Assembly: GCF_947496725.1 (NCBI RefSeq) | Contig: NZ_CANMDS010000001.1 | Span: 496,001 to 560,000, forward strand | Length of the DNA stretch: 64,000 bases | Source: an uncultured Dokdonia sp. | GTDB lineage: Bacteria; Bacteroidota; Bacteroidia; Flavobacteriales; Flavobacteriaceae | Reading direction: 5' to 3' | Shown here: positions 29,819 to 37,179 of the stretch, piece after piece | Numbering within the stretch: position 1 is the first letter of the stretch | How the letters are laid out: each line of letters begins with the position of its first letter | Program-made: the position numbers and the translations under genes | Notes under the pieces: model-generated | Databases searched by the model: none | The model's input: the letters and a program-made list of their open reading frames with translations, nothing else | Told to the model about the DNA's origin: nothing

Positions 29819-31030
29819 TTAGCTTTGCCCTGATGAGGAATTTTTAGATTTTTTATGAGGTAAGGCTAACGAGACTATAAACTTTTCTGCCTCTTTAACT
29901 AGACCTTTATCACCCATATATGTTTCTTCTAACGCTTTCGCGAAAGCGGTCTTTAAATCTGTCTTTTCAGTAATCACATCTTGGATACTTGTAATGGCTA
30001 TATGTGTATAGCCAGAGCGACTTTCTTTGTTAGCACGAGTTTTATTAAAGCGAGAAATAATCGGTTTAAAGTGATTAAATAATGCATCTACATTATTTGT
30101 GTTTCTAATGGTTTTATTCAGCTCGTTGCGCACTTCTAGGGTGAACCATAACTTATTATCTTTAAGAATAGATACACTTCTAGGTACAAAAAAATGTAAT
30201 GGTATAGTAGATTCTTTGTTCGTATACCAACTACCTACCTTCTCGTAACCATATTCAGAAAATACATCTGCTATCTGCTGGTCTAAAAACTTAGCTGTTT
30301 GTGCTACTTTGTTTTGAATTTCTTCTACTTTATTACGGTGTTCTGTAATAGTCAAGGCTATTTTATTGTATTCTGGTGCGCTCATCTGTGTTTGATAATG
30401 TGAGTCAATGGTCTTGATGTATTCTTTTAGGTATAGTAATCCCTCAATAGTTTTTACATCACCTACATTGAGTTGATTTTGAACTTCATTAATCCATTCT
30501 CTATGGGTAATGTTGAGGTAGATTACTTTTGTGCCCTTTACTGTGACTTCAATCTTCTCTTTCTTAGTAGGGAATAGCGTAAGCACAATACCTATGATAT
30601 TTTCACCACAGTACTTTCTAGTGTGTTCCCAATAGGCTTTTAATGGATTTACCAGATTGTGATACAGTTTGTTTTCAATAATGACTCCCCACTTTTCTTC
30701 ACCTAAAATCGATATGTCAATACGTTTTTTTGTTTCCGTCTCAGCATAGGCAGTAGTGTCTTCTGTAAGTACATTAAACGCTCCGCTAAAAAATTCTAGA
30801 AATGTAGTATCTGCGTAATCTTTTGCTTCGATTATGCTTTTTAAGCTATCAAAGAAAACTGATTGTAAGCCATGAGATTCGTTGATGTCAAGAAAATAAG
30901 CAAGGATTCTAGAATTTATAGTTTCCTTATTACGAACTCCTAAAATATCAAACAGATTTTTAGGAGCTTGCTCAGGTAAGTCTGGCAGGCGTAGTGCTAC
31001 ATCTTCTATGAGTATTTCTAAATCTTGCAT
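29819..31030 (-). CDS. PD-(D/E)XK nuclease superfamily protein (PF14281-like)
   Basis: A 403-aa protein with the N-terminal NKETINSRILAYFLDINESHG signature and a nuclease core RIDISILGEEKWGVIIENKLY (~103-123; Asp, Glu and Lys of PD-(D/E)XK). Proteins of this type occur often beside type I R-M genes, but their role is unclear; a second effector nuclease or an anti-restriction check is possible. The start overlaps the hsdM stop by one base and hsdS follows after 15 bases. A perfect genome palindrome at 29,934 encodes TAFAKALEE, the only such copy in the island. Confidence 0.75.
   Translation of the reverse strand: MQDLEILIEDVALRLPDLPEQAPKNLFDILGVRNKETINSRILAYFLDINESHGLQSVFFDSLKSIIEAKDYADTTFLEFFSGAFNVLTEDTTAYAETETKKRIDISILGEEKWGVIIENKLYHNLVNPLKAYWEHTRKYCGENIIGIVLTLFPTKKEKIEVTVKGTKVIYLNITHREWINEVQNQLNVGDVKTIEGLLYLKEYIKTIDSHYQTQMSAPEYNKIALTITEHRNKVEEIQNKVAQTAKFLDQQIADVFSEYGYEKVGSWYTNKESTIPLHFFVPRSVSILKDNKLWFTLEVRNELNKTIRNTNNVDALFNHFKPIISRFNKTRANKESRSGYTHIAITSIQDVITEKTDLKTAFAKALEETYMGDKGLVKEAEKFIVSLALPHKKSKNSSSGQS
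29934..29947. repeat. GCTTTCGCGAAAGC palindrome inside the island
   Basis: A perfect copy in the PF14281-like nuclease gene, with the GGTC tail on the + strand. It is the only perfect copy in the 26-kb island. Confidence 0.95.
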
Positions 31031-32778
31031 TAGCTAATAGCCTTTTTTAAGAGTCCATCAGTATCATTTTCTAAAGCAAGAATATCTGCTCTTATTTCAT
31101 CTAAAGAGCGTAAAGGTTTGTATTCATAGAAATACTTTGTAAAATTAATTTCATAACCCACATTTGTCTTTTTCTCATCCACCCAAGCATCTGGAACGTG
31201 CGGTAATACTTCACGCTCCATATAGGCATCAATATCTTCTTTAAGAGGTATGTTCTCAGTGTCACGTAAACTACTATCAGGTTTTGCATTTCCTTTCTTG
31301 TCAACGACTACGTTTCCATTTTTACGCAAAGGGCGTTCTACAGTAACTTTTGAATAACCGAAATCAGTATTGTCAAAAATTTTGCAGTGTTCGCTTTCCC
31401 TAAAGCTACCGTACATTGCGGTTATTTCATTGATGTGTTCTTCACTAAGCTCGTTACGTTTGTCACCTAAAGACTTACTCATTTTCTTGAAAAAGTCTAC
31501 TCCATTAATAAGTTGAACTTTTCCTTTACGTTCTTTACTCTTGTGATTACAAAGCATCCACACATAAGTGCTAATGCCTGTGTTATAAAATAACTGATTA
31601 GGTAACGCTATTACAGATTCTAAGAGGTCGTTTTCTATAATCCATTGGCGTATGGAGCTCTCATTTTTCTTACTACTAGGAGAGCCTGAGAATAATGGAG
31701 AGCCGTTAAATACAATTGCCAAACGAGAGCCACCGTCTTCGGGACTCTTCATTTTACTAATGAGGTTCATTAAGAACAAGAAAGAACCATCGCTTACAGA
31801 AGGTAATCCTGCACCGTAGCGACCACCGTGACCTAGTTCGCTATGTTCTTCTTTTACTTCTTTTTCTACCTTTTTCCATTTAACACCGAAAGGAGGATTT
31901 GTAATGAGGTAATCAAATTTATGATTGACAAATTGGTCTCCTTTTAGTTTTAGTCCATCCTTTCGTTTTAAGCTATTACCACGTGCTACGTTAGAAGGGT
32001 TTTGCCCTTTTATAAGCATATCACTTTTACAGATAGCATAAGACTCAGGATTTAACTCTTGACCAAATACTTCAAGTCGAGCATCTGGATTTAATTCGTG
32101 TAGATATTCCTCAGCAACGGAAAGCATTCCGCCTGTACCTGCACAACAGTCAAAAATAGTTTTTACAATGCCTTTTTGAGTTAGTATCTCTCTATCATTC
32201 ATAAAGAGCAGGTTTACCATTAGGCGAATAACTTCTCGAGGTGTAAAGTGCTCCCCTGCTGTTTCATTTGAGATTTCAGAAAACTTGCGGATAAGCTCCT
32301 CAAACATATATCCCATCTCCATACTAGAGATTTTCTCTGGATGTAAGTCTACTTCCTGAAAACGTTTTAAAACCATAAAAAGAAGGTTTGAATCTTCTAG
32401 CTTGGTTATCTGATTGTCAAATTCAAATTGCTCAATAATCTCTCTGGCATCTTCTGAGAAACCATTGATGTAGTTTCTTAGATTAGAAGCAATGTTATTT
32501 GGGTCGGCAATTAGTTTTTCAAAATCGTAACTGCTTTTATTGTGAAAGTTATATCCTGCGACTTTATTTAGAATTGGGTCAAGATTCTGAATATTCATCG
32601 TCTTGGTTTGCTCGTGCTTTTTTAAAACATTTTCTTTAGTGTTTTCAAGAACACAGTCAAGCCTTCTAAGAACGGTTAGCGGTAAAATAATTTTACCGTA
32701 ATCACTTTGTTTATAGTCTCCCCTAAGCAGGTCTGCGATAGACCATATAAAATTTGCTGATTCCTTCGTGTTATTCAT
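31030..32778 (-). CDS. hsdM: Type I restriction-modification methyltransferase subunit M
   Basis: HsdM methylates adenine in the target chosen by HsdS, using SAM. The 582-aa protein has an N-terminal helical HsdM_N domain (FIWSIADLLRGDYKQSDYGK), the SAM-binding motif I DCCAGTGGM (~213) and the catalytic motif IV NPPFG (~294), which indicates N6-adenine methylation. It is the first gene of the operon. The 242-base region upstream contains one copy of a ~40-bp repeat (32,894-32,946) that is also found near 40.3-40.5 kb. Confidence 0.95.
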   Translation of the reverse strand: MNNTKESANFIWSIADLLRGDYKQSDYGKIILPLTVLRRLDCVLENTKENVLKKHEQTKTMNIQNLDPILNKVAGYNFHNKSSYDFEKLIADPNNIASNLRNYINGFSEDAREIIEQFEFDNQITKLEDSNLLFMVLKRFQEVDLHPEKISSMEMGYMFEELIRKFSEISNETAGEHFTPREVIRLMVNLLFMNDREILTQKGIVKTIFDCCAGTGGMLSVAEEYLHELNPDARLEVFGQELNPESYAICKSDMLIKGQNPSNVARGNSLKRKDGLKLKGDQFVNHKFDYLITNPPFGVKWKKVEKEVKEEHSELGHGGRYGAGLPSVSDGSFLFLMNLISKMKSPEDGGSRLAIVFNGSPLFSGSPSSKKNESSIRQWIIENDLLESVIALPNQLFYNTGISTYVWMLCNHKSKERKGKVQLINGVDFFKKMSKSLGDKRNELSEEHINEITAMYGSFRESEHCKIFDNTDFGYSKVTVERPLRKNGNVVVDKKGNAKPDSSLRDTENIPLKEDIDAYMEREVLPHVPDAWVDEKKTNVGYEINFTKYFYEYKPLRSLDEIRADILALENDTDGLLKKAIS

Positions 32779-32893
32779 TTGTGAGTTGGGTTAATTAAAA
32801 ACCGACCAATCTCGCTAAGATAAAAAATACTTTAATCTGTAAACGAATATTTTAAAATAAATATTTGATTGACAGTTTTATTATAATCTATAC

Positions 32894-32946
32894 AATAAAA
32901 GCTCAAAACTGCTATCTTAAAATATCATTACGGTATTATACTCTAA
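32894..32946 (-). repeat. Island repeat, copy 1 (inverted), upstream of hsdM
   Basis: Read on the minus strand it starts TAGAGTATAATACCGTAATG and continues ATATTTTAAGATAGCAGTTTT. It matches copy 2 (40,283-40,340, + strand) at 37 of 41 bases. It lies 116-168 bases before the hsdM start and points towards it, so it may be a promoter or operator element; a recombination site is the other option. Confidence 0.7.
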
Positions 32947-33020
32947 GACATAAATAGGATTTAGTAACAAATTTTTAAGGAAAATAACAAAGACTGGTGG
33001 AGCGGTAAATAGTTATGAAA

Positions 33021-35177
33021 TTAGAAAGGTAAATCAGATTCTACATCAGTATTGTAATCCCCCAGATTAAGCTTATCCACAAATATTTTATTCCTAATTT
33101 TTGCTCTTTTAAGTAAGGTTGAGTATTTAATCACCTCTGTATACAAAGAGCCATCCTTTCCTTCATTAGAGTAAATTCCTGCTACAGTTTTTGAAGGTCT
33201 GAATAGATAATCAAAATTATGAGCATTCTTAAAATCTGCATCGTGCGCTCGTACATCATTCGGCGCTATTTTTTCACCTATCAAATAGCCGTAGAATGTT
33301 GTGAGTTGTAACTCAGGTATAGAAAAATTCCTAAGTAACGTAGCGTAGTTATTTATCTGTGTTAGATGTTTAGCTACACTTACATCTGGATTTTTAAATT
33401 CTAATATCACACATTTCTGTTCTTGTGGAAATAGTAAAATATCTGGTTTCTTTCCAAGTCGATTTTCACCTAATGATGTAATGAAACCCTGCTCGGCATC
33501 ACTCAAATCTTTTCTGATTATGTTTTTTCCATTCAATCGAACATCAGAGATTTTACTTTCAGATACTCCATTAAAATGAATAAAATCTTCATTGATTATC
33601 CAAAGGTCACTGGAATTTGTATCCTCGCTCCCTTGCTTAAACATCAGGTTGTGTAACAAGGCTTCATCCTTATTCCTGACATCTCCTTGTTGTACTAATA
33701 GCTTCTTACCTAATATTCTAGTGAAAAGTTCTAGTACCAACTTCCTACGAGCGATGTAGTGGGTAAGTTCGATTTTATTCTGTTGCGGAATCGATTTCAC
33801 TAATTCATCTATTTGCTGCCCCAGCTCTTCATCGTAATCTTCACTAGTAGTGTCTAACTTATCAAGATTGTCAATAGATGCTTTTAAGTGCGAATCAAGT
33901 TCAGCTTTCTTCTTAGCTTCTGCGATGTAGAACTTCTCTAAAATCTTCTTACTACTATCATTAATGGAAATTTTGAGTTCACCAGCAAGGTCATCAGAAA
34001 GTAAGAACATTTCTTTAAGTGACTCTAAATCTTGATGATGTTGTTTTTGAACTTCCTCTATTTGTGGATATAACTCCCAAATACCAGCATTAATTTGGTT
34101 TTCAAGCAAGTCTAAAATAATCTCTTCATCTTGATAAAAAAGATTAGCTCCATTTATGAATTCATCATAGTTGGGAATATTAAAACTACCTCTTTCATCA
34201 GTATCGATTTCATCAAGATACTTGCTTGATACAAGAAATAGAAAATGATGATTATCAATACTATCCTCTTTTGCAAGCACTTCTAAGTTAATGTCAAAAT
34301 TCTCAACAATCTCGTCTTTACTAGTTAATTTTAGTTCGTTATGATTTAAGAAGGACTTATTAAGTTTATAAGAGTTTAATGTAAACACTTCTTTTTTGTC
34401 ACTACTTACCAGTTGCTTCCCATCATCAGATATCTTAGAATATTCGACAACAACCTCTTTAGTGTCATCTATTGATGGAAGGTCAGATTCAGATATCGTT
34501 GAAGTGCTTTCCAAATCATTGAACAAAAATTGTTTAATGATAATCTTCGGGAGACTGTTTTTATTTAAGCAAAAATATTGAATGTATCTTTTTAAAAGTT
34601 TTGCTTTAAGCTCAATATCGCTGAGACTGTGATAAACCATAACATTATCATCCAGTAAGCCTTCAAAAGTAACAGTAGTTCTAAAAAATGAGTCCTCTGA
34701 CTCACGGTTATATTTGTGGAATATAATAGAGTCATTATTTAGAAAATCATCTTTTTTAGAAAGTAAAAATTCTCTTTTTTTAAATGAATCACTTTCCAAA
34801 TAATTACTAGTGAACTTTGTGCTATCAAAATAATGTGCATATTGAATTCTTCCTGAACCTAAGTTCTTGAACCCCTTAGTAAAATCCTTGTAAGTAGAGA
34901 ACCTTTTAAACTCATCGTCATTAAAGCCGATACCATTATCCGAGACTTGTAATTTAGAAAATAATGTAGTCTGGTCAGTGGTTTGGGTTTGATATATACG
35001 AATCTCGATTTCACCATCAAATTGTTCATCTCTTTGACGTATTTTGATGGATTCAAGAGCATTTGTGAAGGCTTCATAAACTGGTTGCAAAACCACAGGA
35101 GACCTCTTAACATCTCTAAAAACACCTTTATAATAGATTCCTTCTCCCGAGATATATGTGTTATCCTTATAACTCAT
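33021..35177 (-). CDS. GHKL-ATPase fused to a C-terminal PD-(D/E)XK (Shedu/DUF4263-like) nuclease
   Basis: A 718-aa protein. The N-terminal ~200 residues are a GHKL/Bergerat ATPase: VYEAFTNALES (N box, ~30-42), LQVSDNGIGF (~75-85) and GSGRIQYAHYF. The middle is helical and charged (~370-500), with ELTHYIARRKLVLELFTRIL. The C-terminus shows KKPDILLFPQEQ then CVILEFKNPDVS (~570-595), a PD-(D/E)XK core of the kind seen in Shedu proteins. I infer an ATP-gated nuclease for defence. It overlaps the XRE regulator by four bases (ATGA), so the two form a unit. Confidence 0.75.
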   Translation of the reverse strand: MSYKDNTYISGEGIYYKGVFRDVKRSPVVLQPVYEAFTNALESIKIRQRDEQFDGEIEIRIYQTQTTDQTTLFSKLQVSDNGIGFNDDEFKRFSTYKDFTKGFKNLGSGRIQYAHYFDSTKFTSNYLESDSFKKREFLLSKKDDFLNNDSIIFHKYNRESEDSFFRTTVTFEGLLDDNVMVYHSLSDIELKAKLLKRYIQYFCLNKNSLPKIIIKQFLFNDLESTSTISESDLPSIDDTKEVVVEYSKISDDGKQLVSSDKKEVFTLNSYKLNKSFLNHNELKLTSKDEIVENFDINLEVLAKEDSIDNHHFLFLVSSKYLDEIDTDERGSFNIPNYDEFINGANLFYQDEEIILDLLENQINAGIWELYPQIEEVQKQHHQDLESLKEMFLLSDDLAGELKISINDSSKKILEKFYIAEAKKKAELDSHLKASIDNLDKLDTTSEDYDEELGQQIDELVKSIPQQNKIELTHYIARRKLVLELFTRILGKKLLVQQGDVRNKDEALLHNLMFKQGSEDTNSSDLWIINEDFIHFNGVSESKISDVRLNGKNIIRKDLSDAEQGFITSLGENRLGKKPDILLFPQEQKCVILEFKNPDVSVAKHLTQINNYATLLRNFSIPELQLTTFYGYLIGEKIAPNDVRAHDADFKNAHNFDYLFRPSKTVAGIYSNEGKDGSLYTEVIKYSTLLKRAKIRNKIFVDKLNLGDYNTDVESDLPF

Positions 35178-35434
35178 TCTTCGTTCTCTTTTAGGATATC
35201 AAAATTTAAAAGCTCAGAAGTTGTAATAGAGAAAGCAGTGGCAATTCGTTTCAACATACCCACTTTCATCTCTTGTTTACCTAACTCATATTTTCTTAGA
35301 TTTTGTGCATCAATTTCTGCTTTAAACGCAATCTCCTCGATAGTGATATTGTTTTCTTTTCTAAGATTTCTTATACGCTCTCCTAAAAGCCCTACTATCT
35401 GGGGCATTTCTTTTTTGCTTACTTGTTTTGACAT
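35174..35434 (-). CDS. XRE-family helix-turn-helix regulator
   Basis: An 86-aa DNA-binding protein: RIRNLRKENNITIEEIAFKA, then DAQNLRKYELGKQEMKVGML, a complete HTH_3 fold. ATG at 35,434 is chosen over an in-frame TTG at 35,443. Its end overlaps the start of the GHKL/nuclease gene, so it probably controls its own operon by binding upstream of itself, as controller proteins of restriction systems do. The operator is not identified; the region just upstream also holds the divergent promoter at 35,487. Confidence 0.88.
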   Translation of the reverse strand: MSKQVSKKEMPQIVGLLGERIRNLRKENNITIEEIAFKAEIDAQNLRKYELGKQEMKVGMLKRIATAFSITTSELLNFDILKENEE

Positions 35435-35486
35435 ACTCCACAAAGTGCAAACAATCCATTATTTTTAACGAATTGAATATAACAGG

Positions 35487-35517
35487 TTGTTTATAACCTT
35501 TTATTCGAGTAGTTTTG
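35487..35517 (+). promoter_or_regulatory. Bacteroidota-type promoter for the first lipoprotein gene
   Basis: TTG at 35,487 and TAGTTTTG at 35,510 are separated by 20 bases, matching the TTTG / TAnnTTTG promoter of Bacteroidota sigma-A. The ATG at 35,533 follows after a very short leader. Confidence 0.6.
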
Positions 35518-35532
35518 TTGCAAACATTTAAT

Positions 35533-35952
35533 ATGAAAAAAATTAAAATACTTCCATTTATGGCAATAATGTCAATACTATCATCTTGCACAACAGATGA
35601 TGAAAAAATGATAAACCCTGACTATATAGGTGATGTGAGTATGTTCATTGGTACTTGGAAAGAATCAAACGTACTGATTAATGGAGTTCAAAGTCAAAAT
35701 CAAATTATCTGTAATGGAGAGAGAGAACAATATATGTTTAATGATGACAATACATTTACAGAGAGGGACTTTGGAGACAACTGTCAAGAAAGAATAGAAG
35801 GTGGCACATTCTCTGAAACAGACACCTCATTCACTCTAGAGTTTACAAATGATTCTGAAGTATATGAGCTTATAGAGTTGACTGACACTACGCTTAGATT
35901 TTCATTTAATGATGGAGGTAGCGTTATTGAACAAATTTATACTAAACTATAA
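35533..35952 (+). CDS. Lipocalin-like lipoprotein
   Basis: A 139-aa exported lipoprotein: signal MKKIKILPFMAIMSILSSC with the lipobox Cys at residue 19, then a short linker and a beta-rich region (FIGTWKESN, YMFNDDNTFTERDFGDNC, GGTFSETDTSFTLEF) like small lipocalin-type domains of Flavobacteria. The ATG at 35,533 fits the promoter just upstream; an in-frame TTG at 35,515 lies within the promoter and is rejected. Ligand unknown. It is divergent from the XRE gene and may form a pair with the next lipoprotein. Confidence 0.7.
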   Translation: MKKIKILPFMAIMSILSSCTTDDEKMINPDYIGDVSMFIGTWKESNVLINGVQSQNQIICNGEREQYMFNDDNTFTERDFGDNCQERIEGGTFSETDTSFTLEFTNDSEVYELIELTDTTLRFSFNDGGSVIEQIYTKL

Positions 35953-36019
35953 GTAAAGAATTAGCCAACTATCAGCTGAAAGTCAAAATGTTAAATTCAA
36001 ATTAATTAAACCAAAATAA

Positions 36020-36790
36020 ATGAACCAAATCAAACTTATCCTAACTGTTATTATTTTAAGTATTATCATCTCTTCTTGTGAAGAGAAAAAGATTGATAAT
36101 GCTATTGTTTCACCGCAATCAACATCTGTAAAAGGAGACTTAACAGAATTCATATCTATAGAAAATGGTAATTATGAAATAGCCGATGGAAACGGAGGTA
36201 AAATGGCTGTAAAGATAAATGCTTTAAAGCCGTATCCAGATGATATAAAAAAATTGAAAATTACCTTCACAGCATCATTACTCGACGCAAATGGGATGCC
36301 TTTATCTGGTGTTAATGACTTTAAAATAGATTATCAAGGAGAAGAAAAAATTAAAACTCTATTAAAAAACGGTATAGGTCAAGAAGTTATTTCTTTTAAA
36401 GGTTTCTTCGGAGATTATAAATCCGAAAAGTATGCGAATAAAGTTAAGTCGTTCTCTGTATCTTCATCTCTAAAACAAAAGAAAGTAAAAAGCAAAAGTA
36501 ATCAAACAAATAAGGCTGTAACAAGTCCTACTAGCACAGCAAAAGCTTCTAATAAGTGGGATAAGACATTAGATACTTACTCAGAGTACGTTGACCAGTA
36601 CGTAGTCCTTATGAAAAAAGCAAATAAGGGAGATTTAGATGCATTATCTGAATACCCATCAATGATGCAGAAAGCAACTAAGCTAAATGAACAACTTAAA
36701 GATGCTGGTAACGATTTAACACCAAAGCAATTGAAAAGAATGACCGCTATTCAAACGAAGATGACTAACGCTTTATACGATATGCAATAG
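36020..36790 (+). CDS. Lipoprotein of unknown function
   Basis: A 256-aa protein with a signal and lipobox ending IISSCEEKK (Cys at ~20). A beta-rich domain at ~35-150 (VKGDLTEFISIENGNYEI, KINALKPYPDDIKKLK) resembles DUF6591-type modules of Bacteroidota. A Lys/Ser/Thr-rich linker (~150-180) is followed by a helical tail (LDTYSEYVDQYVVLMKKANK, then LTPKQLKRMTAIQTKMTNAL). It is followed by a terminator. Its presence in a defence island is unexplained; surface exclusion or simple cargo are possible. Confidence 0.7.
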   Translation: MNQIKLILTVIILSIIISSCEEKKIDNAIVSPQSTSVKGDLTEFISIENGNYEIADGNGGKMAVKINALKPYPDDIKKLKITFTASLLDANGMPLSGVNDFKIDYQGEEKIKTLLKNGIGQEVISFKGFFGDYKSEKYANKVKSFSVSSSLKQKKVKSKSNQTNKAVTSPTSTAKASNKWDKTLDTYSEYVDQYVVLMKKANKGDLDALSEYPSMMQKATKLNEQLKDAGNDLTPKQLKRMTAIQTKMTNALYDMQ

Positions 36791-36830
36791 ACGGAAATTC
36801 GCCTATTATTTGAAGCAATAATTAATTTAC

Positions 36831-36867
36831 AAGCCACTCTCACAAAGAGTGGCTTACTTATTTTTGG
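36831..36867 (+). terminator. Terminator after the second lipoprotein gene
   Basis: A 10-bp perfect stem AAGCCACTCT / AGAGTGGCTT with loop CACAA, followed by a T-rich stretch. Confidence 0.75.
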
Positions 36868-36871
36868 AAGT

Positions 36872-37135
36872 ATGAGCAGTAAAAATCAGTTTAAAACATA
36901 TTACGGAAGTAATAAATTAAAATACACTCTGGTATTCACCAAGAGAAAAAACATTGTATTTAAAACTTATCCAACAGGTGAAATAAAGGCTTTTGCTCCA
37001 TACGGCACTGCTTTGACCCTTATCCGAAATAGGGCTGATTTAGAGTCAGAGAATTTATTCCGTCAAGTCTTTTTTCATATGCTTTTAAATCCTTATGTTA
37101 ATAAGAAGTTTATTATCACAAATAATACGATTTAG
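36872..37135 (+). CDS. Truncated YgjP-like (DUF45) metallopeptidase N-terminus
   Basis: An 87-aa frame with ATG at 36,872, directly after the terminator. KYTLVFTKRKNIVFKTYPTG then EIKAFAPYGTALTLIRNR resembles the opening beta-region of YgjP/DUF45 proteins, which frequently accompany type I R-M operons. The catalytic HExxH part is absent; the frame ends early and I find no continuation downstream. It is probably a remnant, though a short stand-alone protein is possible. Confidence 0.4.
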   Translation: MSSKNQFKTYYGSNKLKYTLVFTKRKNIVFKTYPTGEIKAFAPYGTALTLIRNRADLESENLFRQVFFHMLLNPYVNKKFIITNNTI

Positions 37136-37179
37136 AATCACTTAATATTTATAGAAAGAATTAATATCACATAGAGACC

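Noticed and set aside
34983-35468. 161-aa open frame on the + strand opposite the GHKL gene and XRE gene
   Set aside because: Antisense to two well-supported genes; composition matches a shadow of their codon pattern.
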